Assembly (NCBI GenBank): GCA_015501075.1
Contig: JADNYJ010000383.1
Coordinates: forward strand, 1-30,708
Direction: 5' to 3'
Origin: Gymnopilus junonius
Taxonomy: Eukaryota; Basidiomycota; Agaricomycetes; Agaricales; Galerinaceae
DNA length: 30,708 bases
Below the pieces are notes generated by a model that saw only the letters and a program-made list of their open reading frames with translations, did no database searches and was not told the DNA's origin. Each line of letters starts with the position of its first letter. Within the stretch, counting starts at the first letter, position 1. Below are positions 21,201-30,699 of this stretch, one piece after another. The position numbers were made by a program, and so were the translations under genes.

Positions 21201-23352
21201 GTGAGTGGTTTTTCCTTCTTTTGGGCATGCTTTGTTTACATTTACATGGCCTTAGAATTGCCCATTATATGGGGGAACACAAGACCGATGTCTTGAAGCA
21301 TCTTGTAACTGGTTATAGTGAATCAACCCTTGCAAGATATATAGATGATGGAGGGAAATTCTGCTTGTTGGCCGGTGCTGGTGGGTTTTCTTCTGTCCAA
21401 CCTTGTAAAAGCTGGGATGATTGAATTGGATTCCATTCAAGGTTCTGTTTATCTACTGGTGATCTTGGCGGCTGCTGGCATGAAGACCAAGATCAGATGT
21501 ATAGCAATGGATATGATTCTACGCCTCCACCATGCAATCAGAAGACCGCTTGAAGGTAGGCCTTGGAATCTGCTCTGTTTCTTACTCTTTACTTACCCTT
21601 CTATACTTACCCTTCTATACTTACCCTTCTATAGGAGAGACAGAGGAAGTAGGCAAAGCTGTCATTGAAGATCTTATACCGGCAATCTCAATGCTTCGTG
21701 AACAGTTTGATGTACGATTCAAGACCATGTTCTCAATGACTCTTCTACTTGAGGAGCAAACTCTTCCCAACCTTCTTGCTAGCAATTTAGTGAAGTCAGA
21801 TAAATTCTTCGATTCTATCACATTCAAGTAAGCCTTTCAATTGTATTCCCAATTTTTGATCTAATCCTGTATTTCAAAGTGCTATAGTGATGCCCAGAGA
21901 TATGACTAAATGGGGTCCTTGCCTCAAGCAGTTGGCAAGGCCTCAAGAACCAGTCGAATTCTTCAGAATGCAAAGAATGGTACTCAGTATGTCGGAGAAT
22001 GCTGATGGGTCTCTCCTGTCTGGAAGTTCTGCTTCTTGGGCATCATCTCCTATGACATGCGATGGTGATGGTGATGGTGAGGATGATATTTTAATCCCAG
22101 ATCATGCATTAGAGGCACTCTGGAATCCAATTTACCAAGACCTTTCAGAATGCGCAAACATAAAAGTCATCAACATGTCATTCGACCCAGACAACAAGCA
22201 GAATTGAAAGGTCAAGTACAATCCTGGAAACAAAAAGGAGAGATTCCATTATACAGCCAAGCAATGCAAACTGGCAGAAGCAGGCCCTATTTGCCACTCT
22301 CTTGAAGAGTTTGAGGCCAAGGTGAGTTATTTAACCGCTACTCAACATTGTCTTTGTGTCTAACTCTATTATTGCTCAAACTAGCTACAGGGAAATCTCT
22401 CTTCTGGTGTCAAGGAAGGCCACAACTATATCAGACTCCAGAAAGACATATTTGAAGGGTTCATTTCCTCATAACCTAGTGTTGCCTATTAGCTAATGAG
22501 CTTATAGGAAAAGATTTGCGATAAATGACAAAAACGGCAACCCACTGGTGATTGGTCTCAGAGACATCCCAGAAGACATCAGAGCACCCTTGCTCAAAGG
22601 CATTAAGATGACATTTGCAAATAAAGTCAAGAATGTCTCTGGTAACAAGAGGGGGAACAATCCTTTTTTTGCTAATCATTATAGCCAATATAACAGATTC
22701 TGTACCAACATAAGTGATTTGGTTTTGAGATTTACCATACTTCATTGACACTCTTCTAGGGCCACCTTGCTCTGCCTAATGTACCACCATGTCAGTTAAC
22801 CAGGAACTCTATTCCTGTAAGGACATCCTCCACCATGCCCAGGACATCCAAGGAGATTCAGAGAGATTCGGCTGACTACAACATGTTACAGCGTCTCTTC
22901 CAGGAGCTTTTTGCCTGGATTAAAAAAATGGTAAATAACCTTTTGTATTATAGTGAGTCTGGATAACTAAGTCTTCTATAGCTCAAAGAGCTATTGCCCA
23001 AGGAATACCGCATTCTAAGTGAGTATGTCGAAAGGCTTCCGGTGGATGCTTTATCCCCAGCATATCCCTTTGGTGGCTTCATACTCAATTTCAACGTATC
23101 CACTTGTGTTCATCGAGACTGGAAGGATCTGAATCTTTGCATGGTCCTTGCAATATCATCTCAAGATTGCAAGGAGGAGATCTTTGCTTTGAAGAGCTTG
23201 GTGTGGCTCTTGAGCTTATGAACGGTCATGCAGTTCTTTTTGCTTCCCCCAAGCTAACTCATTTCAACACCCTTTATGAAGGAGAGTGTTGCTCACTTGT
23301 CTTCCACACTGATAGGTCAGGGCTCAATTGGATCTATGGGAGGAATGGGTAG
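21201..23352 (+). pseudogene. 2OG-Fe(II) dioxygenase-like gene, left-arm copy, 3' exons
   Basis: Phase-consistent exons are 21256-21380, 21442-21555, 21635-21827, 21898-22321, 22385-22458, 22508 to about 22630 (donor uncertain), 22760-22930 and 22982-23352, with GT-AG introns of about 49-80 nt. The product includes HYMGEHKTDVLKHLVTGYSE, SVYLLVILAAAGMKTKIRC, GHLALPNVPPCQLTRNSIPV and a C-terminal domain with STCVHRDWKDLNLCMVL, LELMNGHAVLFASPKLTHFN and CCSLVFHTDRSG. HRD, the later LTHFN and the Arg fit the HxD...H...R iron/2-oxoglutarate pattern. Fungal relatives include TET/JBP-type enzymes, but that subfamily is a guess. A one-base loss at about 23172 shifts the last exon compared with the right-arm copy, and an in-frame TGA lies at 22205-22207. 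Confidence 0.6.
21592..21633 (+). repeat. Three tandem copies of a 14-bp unit in an intron
   Basis: CTTACCCTTCTATA occurs three times without spacing inside the intron 21556-21634. The last copy supplies the acceptor (CTATAG). The same array is mirrored at 30322-30363. Expansion of the pyrimidine tract keeps the acceptor functional. Confidence 0.85.
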
Positions 23353-23533
23353 GCAAATTGTGTATTTATGCATAGTAGTGAGGACGTAGAGGCTCAAGAC
23401 TTAAACTACAAAAAATTCTAATTTTTCTAATCAAATTTCACGTGATTTTTCTGGTATGCCACGTTTAAATGCAGTTTTCTAGATGGAACAAGTCTTGTGC
23501 CTAAACCTTTCTTTTCCTAACTGTGTCATCACT

Positions 23534-24019
23534 ATGGCTTCTAGAAAGAATTCTACTTCAACATCAGCTCCATCTCCTATTGGTACCCATTCATCTCGAC
23601 GTGCTGCCAGGAGGCTCTTTCTGCTGCCAACAAAGACAACCAGGAGACTCCGAACCCGAAGAAACGTAAAGCTCAGAACTCCCAGGATGGGAGGAAAAAC
23701 AAGGAGAATGAGTCAAGCAAAGCCACATCAAAGGCCAACAAGACACCATCCAAGCCACCCAGTGTCTCTGCATCTGCCCTTTCAGCCCTCACTCCAGCTC
23801 AGCAAAAACAATTCCTTGAGTATTCTGCAATACTAGCTCAGCAGGCTAAACAAGCTAAGGAAGATGAAATGAGAGGTACAATTCTGTTTTACTCTAGCTA
23901 CAAAGCTGATTGACACTCTGATTCTAGCAATTCAGGATAAGAATCGGCAGCTCATGGCCATGGAGGACAGTGGCTCTGAGTCTGATATGACAAGCAAGCA
24001 GACACCTGCGCCTCCATCA
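23534..24019 (+). pseudogene. Truncated 5' copy of the DUF6532-like gene (left arm)
   Basis: An ATG at 23534 begins MASRKNSTSTSAPSPIGTHS, identical to the right-arm gene, but the frame is lost at 23607-23608 (GCC where the right arm has GCCC). Exon 1 corresponds to 23534-23875 and exon 2 continues to 24019, where similarity stops inside the codons for PAPPS and unrelated sequence begins. That downstream sequence is the 3' end of the full-length gene on the other strand. Upstream spacing to the dioxygenase stop is about 180 bp. This is a duplicated, decapitated-at-the-3'-end fragment with no chance of encoding the conserved domain. Confidence 0.85.
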
Positions 24020-24178
24020 TCAGTCACTGTCATCCATCATCTCTTTGGTGAGGTTATTGAGAGCACTGAAATCAGTACCAATAAGATTTTTGGCGCCACT
24101 GTTCTTGTTATCTCCTGAAGCGATATTTGAGCCTTCTCTATAAACCATGAGTTAGAAAGATTACTGTGATTAAGAGAG
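24020..24178. other. Palindrome centre, downstream of the DUF6532-like gene
   Basis: This short unique stretch lies between the left arm and the stop codon of the DUF6532-like gene. It presumably holds that gene's 3' UTR (minus strand). No poly-A signal or repeat is evident. Confidence 0.4.
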
Positions 24179-26174
24179 TCAACGGCTCAACTTTAAGCAT
24201 TTTAGAAGGTGACATGGAAACCAGATGGTCCATTTCTCTGCATTTTTCTCAAGCAGCTTCCAAGTCTTTGCATGCTCATTGCAGCTATAAGAGGGATTTG
24301 TTAGTAAATACCAGATTGGCTAGATGATAGAAGACATACTCTGCTTTCATTGTCTCTTCTGTATAGTTGGTATGAATGAACTTCCCCGAGCCAAACTCCT
24401 TAACTGCATGTTCAATCTAGAGACCATAGGCAATGGGTCAGACATAGCATGATCATTCATAGGAACTTACAGCACTGGCGACCATCAAGATAAGATGCAC
24501 AGGAACAGACTTCTCCTTCACCATCCGGACAGCTGCATCATAATCAGGCTTGCTACAGGACGCATTCCTAAACCACTGGGACTGGATGATATCAAAGACC
24601 AGTGGACAGCCAAAAGGCTGGTCGCATCATGAGTTTGGTCTTAGACAATATTAGAGTCAGTAATGCTGGCAGCCAAACATGTTTATGAATACCTGGATAT
24701 TGAGGCCACCATAGATGAAGTGCATTCCCTCGATAAGATATTTGACCTTGCCCTTGACCTCATCAGCAGTACCACTGCTGAGGTGGAAGGGAGCAGGAAT
24801 GGTGCCCTGGCCTTCTGTATGATGGCACTGAATATACCACCTCTACTGTATGATGCCTGAAATATGAAGTATGTAAGTGAAATGCCAAAGAACGAACAGG
24901 AATGAACATAGATAATGAGATTTTTCTTCATGTCAGTGTCTTTGGACACAGCCCTGAAAGCATGCTTGAAAGAGGAGTTGTCCTGAGCTGCTTCTTTGAT
25001 GACATCCCAAAGAGGGTCAGTTCGGTTGGAGGTGGGGTAGAATAAATTTCCAAAAACAGTATGCAGTCACACTTTGTTCTTAGCAGCATTGGCTAGAGCC
25101 AAGACAGCGTTGTCTTTGAAGTCCACTTGAGTAATTTTGCTGGCCTTTTTCTTTGACAACATGTCAGCTGCCTGAGGCTTGTTGATCTTAGCTTCAGTTG
25201 TAGCTTTGTTGTTCTTGCTGCTGGTACTAGTATCCTTTCTCTGGGAAGACCGAGGAGCTACTGACTTGGACCTAGCCTTGGCAGGCTCCTTATCTGTGAT
25301 GAGGAGCTAGGTCCAATCTTTATGAGCTTTGGTAATAATATAGTGAATGAAAAACGTACCCCATTGCTGGGTTTCTTGGCTGTAACCTGCATCAAGGCCC
25401 GAGTCTGTGGCCTGACAACTTCCACCTCACTTTCCTCCTCACTCTCTTCAGACTTGCTACCGGCTTGCAGCCCATGACCTCTTTGCTCTTCATCTGACCC
25501 CAAATACTCATCCTCTTGGTCATCTATATTGTTCTGCTGGTCAATATCCATTTGGTTGTCTCTAGACAAATTTATGGTTAGTAAAATGGCGTTAATTGAA
25601 TCTATAGTATGAGAGGCACTCAGGAGGAGCAAAAGTGTCAGCTAATTCTTGTTCATCTTTATCAAGCATAGATTTTCTAGGACATTTTGATGGAGGCGCA
25701 GGTGTCTGCTTGCTTGTCATATCAGACTCAGAGCCACTGTCCTCCATGGCCATGAGCTGCCGATTCTTATCCTGAATTGCTAGAATCAGAGTGTCAATCA
25801 GCTTTGTAGCTAGAGTAAAACAGAATTGTACCTCTCATTTCATCTTCCTTAGCTTGTTTAGCCTGCTGAGCTAGTATTGCAGAATACTCAAGGAATTGTT
25901 TTTGCTGAGCTGGAGTGAGGGCTGAAAGGGCAGATGCAGAGACACTGGGTGGCTTGGATGGTGTCTTGTTGGCCTTTGATGTGGCTTTGCTTGACTCATT
26001 CTCCTTGTTTTTCCTCCCATCCTGGGAGTTCTGAGCTTTACGTTTCTTCGGGTTCGGAGTCTCCTGGTTGTCTTTGTTGGCAGCAGAAAGAGCCTCCTGG
26101 GCAGCACGTCGAGATGAATGGGTACCAATAGGAGATGGAGCTGATGTTGAAGTAGAATTCTTTCTAGAAGCCAT
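24179..26174 (-). CDS. DUF6532-like gene, eight exons, one in-frame TGA and one frameshift
   Basis: The exons are 26174-25832, 25779-25620, 25561-25360, 25288-24908, 24856-24693, 24617-24471, 24416-24340 and 24284-24179 (TGA stop), all with GT-AG introns and matching phases. They sum to 1580 nt, one short of 527 codons; the missing base is at the CCC at 24805-24807 in exon 5. The N-terminal half is Lys/Ser/Glu-rich and disordered (ENESSKATSKANKTPSKPPS; acidic GSKSEESEEESEVEVV), typical of nuclear proteins. The C-terminal half (DPLWDVIKEAAQDNSSFKHA; MHFIYGGLNIQ; PFGCPLVFDIIQSQWF) matches the pattern of basidiomycete DUF6532 domains, whose function is unknown. A TGA at 25069-25067 replaces a likely CGA. 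Retrotransposon E sits directly upstream of the ATG, separating it from its former promoter. Probably inactive. Confidence 0.75.
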
Positions 26175-26184
26175 AGGTGATGAC
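25688..26184 (-). repeat. Right palindrome arm, inner part
   Basis: This segment is the inverted counterpart of 23525-24019. It holds exon 1 and the start of exon 2 of the DUF6532-like gene. At 25687 the two arms diverge: the right arm continues the gene (AAATGTCC on the minus strand) while the left switches to TCAGTCACTG. It is separated from the outer part by retrotransposon E. Confidence 0.95.
26170..26184 (+). repeat. Target-site duplication, left copy (copy E)
   Basis: GCCATAGGTGATGAC occurs here and, identically, at 28415-28429 on the other side of retrotransposon E. On the minus strand it contains the ATGGC start of the DUF6532-like gene. Confidence 0.95.
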
Positions 26185-27657
26185 GCCAACTGCATAGCCC
26201 TGAAAAGGTCCTACGTGGTGATTTTTGAACTCTTCACAAAGTTTGCCCTCGCTCTTGAGCACGACAAAACAGAGTTATTCCATTTTGATTGTTCTCACTC
26301 AGAGTTCAATCTGTCCATGGATCTAGGGTATGCTCCCTACACCCGGGACAGACATCTGACGCCCAAGCCGTTTTGGCAGTACTTGGGTTTCTTCTTTGAC
26401 CGGAAATTGACATTCCACGAGCATGTCCAGTACTATTCTACCAAGTCCTTCACCACCGTTAAGGCAATGAGGATGCTTGGTAACTCTTCCAGGGGGCTCA
26501 CGCCCATGCAAAAGCATCTGCTTTACAGGTCTTGTGTGTTGCCTATTGCAACATACGGCCTCCGATTGTGGTTCTTCCAAGGCGCTAAGTGCCAGGGGAC
26601 CATCAAACTTCTGACCAGTATGCAATGTCATGCTGCGCTCTGGATTACTGGTGCATTCCGCACCTCACCAACGGGAGGAATCGAAGCCCTTGCTGGCCTG
26701 GTCCCTATCAATCTAGTCCTGAAACGTGCTGCCACTGTAGGTGTACTGCGCATGGCGGCCCTCTTGGACACTCATCCGGTGCGCTCTCTTCTGAGTGCAC
26801 CCTTTTCCAAAGGAGCGATTCCTCACCCTCGCTCTGCTGCCTTTATGACTGCCCCACAATGCGCTAAGGTGCGGGGTATGGTTATGGATGTCGATGATAC
26901 GCTCCATGTAGTCAGCGAGCCCCTGGAGCCATTTGCCCCAGAGGCTCGTCCCGGTGGGCGATTCCTTGAGTTACATGATGGAATTTGCTTTGATATCACT
27001 CCGGCACCCAAGGATAAGGTTGGGCTTCGGCACGAATGGTTAGACCGCTTCTGGGAGGCTTCGAAGCGGGAACTGTCCACTCTGGTTTGTGTTGGCGATG
27101 GTAGTCACCCCACTGACCAGAACAAGCAAGCTATTGCAGCCTCGCTTGTATTTCGCCAAGGAGTCGAGGTGCATGCATCTCGCTACGTGGCAGGGAGTGC
27201 TCTTGCAGAGGATGCAGAGCTTTACTCCCTTCGTACTGCAATTGTCCGGGCCTGTGCCATGGGCAATTGTGACTACATTGTTATCTTGTCGGACTCCACC
27301 AAGGCTTTGGGGAGTCTGCTCGATGCTTCCGTGCATTCCGGCCAAGGTCATTCCCTGGCAGTTATCTGCACCCTTACAGAGTGGTGGACCAGAGGTCCTG
27401 ACTGCCACATCTCCCTTCATCATGTCCCCTCCTCTCTGAAGTGGGGCATACACTACCAAGCTCATGTCATGGCAACTGAGCTTTCAGTATCGGTGGGGCC
27501 TACTATGCCCCACTCACTTGCTTCACTGCATAAAGCAGCTGACGATAACCCTGGGGAAGGCTGGCAAGAGTTGTTCCAGCAACCCTCATACTCGGGGCGA
27601 CAATTTCTGTCCCTCACCGACCTCGATGGAGGTCGACTCGAACCACGGGCCAAATGA
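26185..27657 (+). pseudogene. RT C-terminal plus RNase H open frame (copy E)
   Basis: This frame of about 490 codons is open from the insertion edge to TGA 27655-27657. It starts in ANCIALKRSYVVIFELFTKF, continues through LGFFFDRKLTFHEHVQYYST and HAALWITGAFRTSPTGGIEA, then RNase H (LVCVGDGSHPTDQNKQAIAA; AEDAELYSLRTAIVRACA; VILSDSTKALGSLLDAS; HHVPSSLKWGIHYQAH). After the TGA the frame resumes into the knuckle (STSCKCSFHTQTRNHLF). The longer open frame reaching back to 26068 is antisense host exon joined by chance. It lacks the endonuclease and RT active site, so it cannot move by itself. Confidence 0.88.
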
Positions 27658-28414
27658 GGGGGCCCCTGGCTTCAAGCTGCAGGTGGTGATCTGACTCTCT
27701 TTACGAGGGTCACTCGCGCCATCACCAACCATGCTCCCATTGGGGAGTACTACTCTCGATTCAACATCCCTGAATCAACCAGTTGCAAGTGCAGCTTCCA
27801 TACCCAAACCCGCAACCACTTATTCCGGACGTGCCCCCAGCATGACCGTCACGACTATCCAGTTCGTCTGGATCAGCTCATATCATTTTTGAAGGCTAAT
27901 CCTACGGCATTCGCCTTCAACCGCCCCCCTCGGGGTGTCGGATAACTTGGTCGGGCAAGGTAGGTGCTGTTCCTGCTGGCTGGACTCGTCGGTTTGGGGT
28001 GCGCTCAGAACAGAGTCCTAATACTTGGCGGGCTTCGGCTTTGCTGGGTTAAGGGTGGGGGTCTGGGTTCTGGAGCTTCGGCGCTATCGACAGACAAGTG
28101 TGACCCCCTGCTTCGGTGACCCGAAATGGTCTGCCTTCAGTGGCTAACACAGTATGCGCGCATCCTGGGCTGTCGGGTTTGGCTGGCGGGCCCCCTTCCG
28201 GTGCCCTTCTCTTACTTTGTTGGACCCCTCCCTTCAGTCGGGGCATCAACGAGAGTACGGGCCCACTGCTTTGTGGTCCTAAGTTGGCCCACGAGAGCCA
28301 GTCTCGCACTAGGCATAGTTTAACGGTAGATTACTTTGGGTGTATGTATATCTGCGACCGGACTGCTTTCGCGCACCGGTATATAAATCCTTGATTTAAA
28401 AAAAAAAAAAAAAA
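26185..28414 (+). mobile_element. Non-LTR retrotransposon copy E, 5'-truncated, with poly-A and perfect TSD
   Basis: The copy starts at GCCAACTGCATAGCC, shortly after the position of the YVDD box in the RT, and ends with the family 3' terminus and a 17-base A run (28398-28414). Perfect 15-bp duplications flank it. It covers the RT C-terminal part, RNase H, the knuckle (27658-27945, TAA) and the 3' UTR. It is inserted antisense to the host genes, exactly between the dioxygenase-like gene and the DUF6532-like gene. The perfect duplication, the long open frame and the retained CpG sites mark it as the youngest recognisable insertion here. It is present in only one palindrome arm. Confidence 0.97.
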
Positions 28415-28429
28415 GCCATAGGTGATGAC
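28415..28429 (+). repeat. Target-site duplication, right copy (copy E)
   Basis: GCCATAGGTGATGAC, identical to 26170-26184, directly after the A run of copy E. Its presence defines the exact insertion boundaries. Confidence 0.95.
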
Positions 28430-28601
28430 ACAGTTAGGAAAAGAAAGGTTTAGGCACAAGACTTGTTCCATCTAGAAAACTGCATTTAAACGTGGCATAC
28501 CAGAAAAATCACGTGAAATTTGATTAGAAAAATTAGAATTTTTTGTAGTTTAAGTCTTGAGCCTCTACGTCCTCACTACTATGCATAAATACACAATTTG
28601 C

Positions 28602-30699
28602 CTACCCATTCCTCCCATAGATCCAATTGAGCCCTGACCTATCAGTGTGGAAGACAAGTGAGCAACACTCTCCTTCATAAAGGGTGTTGAAATGAGTTAG
28701 CTTGGGGGAAGCAAAAAGAACTGCATGACCGTTCATAAGCTCAAGAGCCACACCAAGCTCTTCAAAGCAAAGATCTCCTCCCTTGCAATCTTGAGATGAT
28801 ATTGCAAGGACCATGCAAAGATTCAGATCCTTCCAGTCTCGATGAACACAAGTGGATACGTTGAAATTGAGTATGAAGCCACCAAAGGGATATGCTGGGG
28901 ATAAAGCATCCACCGGAAGCCTTTCGACATACTCACTTAGAATGCGGTATTCCTTGGGCAATAGCTCTTTGAGCTATAGAAGACTTAGTTATCCAGACTC
29001 ACTATAATACAAAAGGTTATTTACCATTTTTTTAATCCAGGCAAAAAGCTCCTGGAAGAGACGCTGTAACATGTTGTAGTCAGCCGAATCTCTCTGAATC
29101 TCCTTGGATGTCCTGGGCATGGTGGAGGATGTCCTTACAGGAATAGAGTTCCTGGTTAACTGACATGGTGGTACATTAGGCAGAGCAAGGTGGCCCTAGA
29201 AGAGTGTCAATGAAGTATGGTAAATCTCAAAACCAAATCACTTATGTTGGTACAGAATCTGTTATATTGGCTATAATGATTAGCAAAAAAAGGATTGTTC
29301 CCCCTCTTGTTACCAGAGACATTCTTGACTTTATTTGCAAATGTCATCTTAATGCCTTTGAGCAAGGGTGCTCTGATGTCTTCTGGGATGTCTCTGAGAC
29401 CAATCACCAGTGGGTTGCCGTTTTTGTCATTTATCGCAAATCTTTTCCTATAAGCTCATTAGCTAATAGGCAACACTAGGTTATGAGGAAATGAACCCTT
29501 CAAATATGTCTTTCTGGAGTCTGATATAGTTGTGGCCTTCCTTGACACCAGAAGAGAGATTTCCCTGTAGCTAGTTTGAGCAATAATAGAGTTAGACACA
29601 AAGACAATGTTGAGTAGCGGTTAAATAACTCACCTTGGCCTCAAACTCTTCAAGAGAGTGGCAAATAGGGCCTGCTTCTGCCAGTTTGCATTGCTTGGCT
29701 GTATAATGGAATCTCTCCTTTTTGTTTCCAGGATTGTACTTGACCTTTCAATTCTGCTTGTTGTCTGGGTCGAATGACATGTTGATGACTTTTATGTTTG
29801 CGCATTCTGAAAGGTCTTGGTAAATTGGATTCCAGAGTGCCTCTAATGCATGATCTGGGATTAAAATATCATCCTCACCATCACCATCACCATCGCATGT
29901 CATAGGAGATGATGCCCAAGAAGCAGAACTTCCAGACAGGAGAGACCCATCAGCATTCTCCGACATACTGAGTACCATTCTTTGCATTCTGAAGAATTCG
30001 ACTGGTTCTTGAGGCCTTGCCAACTGCTTGAGGCAAGGACCCCATTTAGTCATATCTCTGGGCATCACTATAGCACTTTGAAATACAGGATTAGATCAAA
30101 AATTGGGAATACAATTGAAAGGCTTACTTGAATGTGATAGAATCGAAGAATTTATCTGACTTCACTAAATTGCTAGCAAGAAGGTTGGGAAGAGTTTGCT
30201 CCTCAAGTAGAAGAGTCATTGAGAACATGGTCTTGAATCGTACATCAAACTGTTCACGAAGCATTGAGATTGCCGGTATAAGATCTTCAATGACAGCTTT
30301 GCCTACTTCCTCTGTCTCTCCTATAGAAGGGTAAGTATAGAAGGGTAAGTATAGAAGGGTAAGTAAAGAGTAAGAAACAGAGCAGATTCCAAGGCCTACC
30401 TTCAAGCGGTCTTCTGATTGCATGGTGGAGGCGTAGAATCATATCCATTGCTATACATCTGATCTTGGTCTTCATGCCAGCAGCCGCCAAGATCACCAGT
30501 AGATAAACAGAACCTTGAATGGAATCCAATTCAATCATCCCAGCTTTTACAAGGTTGGACAGAAGAAAACCCACCAGCACCGGCCAACAAGCAGAATTTC
30601 CCTCCATCATCTATATATCTTGCAAGGGTTGATTCACTATAACCAGTTACAAGATGCTTCAAGACATCGGTCTTGTGTTCCCCCATATAATGGGCAATT
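28602..30699 (-). pseudogene. 2OG-Fe(II) dioxygenase-like gene, right-arm copy (5' end outside window)
   Basis: Mirror exons are 30699-30575, 30513-30400, 30320-30128, 30057-29634, 29570-29497, 29447 to about 29325, 29195-29025 and 28973-28602 (TAG). The last exon is undamaged here: 123 residues including SPAYPFGGFILNFNVSTCVH, HRDWKDLNLCMVLAISS (HRD codons from 28844), GGDLCFEELGVALELMNGH, LTHFNTLYEGECCSLVFHTD and WIYGRNG at the C-terminus. The order of HxD, GGxL, distal His and Arg is that of the double-stranded beta-helix dioxygenases. The TGA between KQN and KVKYNPG (29751-29749) is shared with the left arm, so it arose before the duplication. If that TGA is a fixed stop, the enzyme part is not translated. 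The DUF6532-like gene followed about 180 bp downstream before retrotransposon E separated them. Confidence 0.6.
30322..30363 (-). repeat. Three tandem 14-bp units (mirror of 21592-21633)
   Basis: The inverted counterpart of the intronic CTTACCCTTCTATA array. The copy number is identical in both arms, which argues for a recent duplication because such arrays change length quickly. Confidence 0.85.

Larger units (their letters stand above)
21247..24019 (+). repeat. Left arm of a large imperfect palindrome
   Basis: This 2.77-kb segment recurs inverted in the right half of the window. Position p on the left pairs with 51955-p down to about 23170, then 51954-p. After the retrotransposon insertion on the right, the sum becomes 49708 and then 49707 to the inner end (24019 pairs with 25688). 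Only three one-base length differences are present. Translated frames on the two arms are identical (107, 106, 99, 91, 68 and 66 residue segments). The outer end cannot be seen because the right arm runs off the window. Confidence 0.95.

Noticed and set aside
20707..25069. TGA reassigned to an amino acid in this genome
   Set aside because: TGA ends the DUF6532-like frame at 24181-24179 and the cyclin remnant at 11077-11079, and the internal TGAs are explained by CGA-to-TGA changes.
25794..26195. A 133-codon frame starting inside copy E and entering the DUF6532-like exon
   Set aside because: The seven extra codons before the ATG at 26174 come from retrotransposon DNA. The real start is shared with the left-arm copy.
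26068..27657. A 529-codon open frame read as a host-retrotransposon fusion protein
   Set aside because: Its first 39 or so codons are the antisense of DUF6532-like gene exon 1. The join at 26185 is the insertion edge, and there is no sign of coding on that strand before it.
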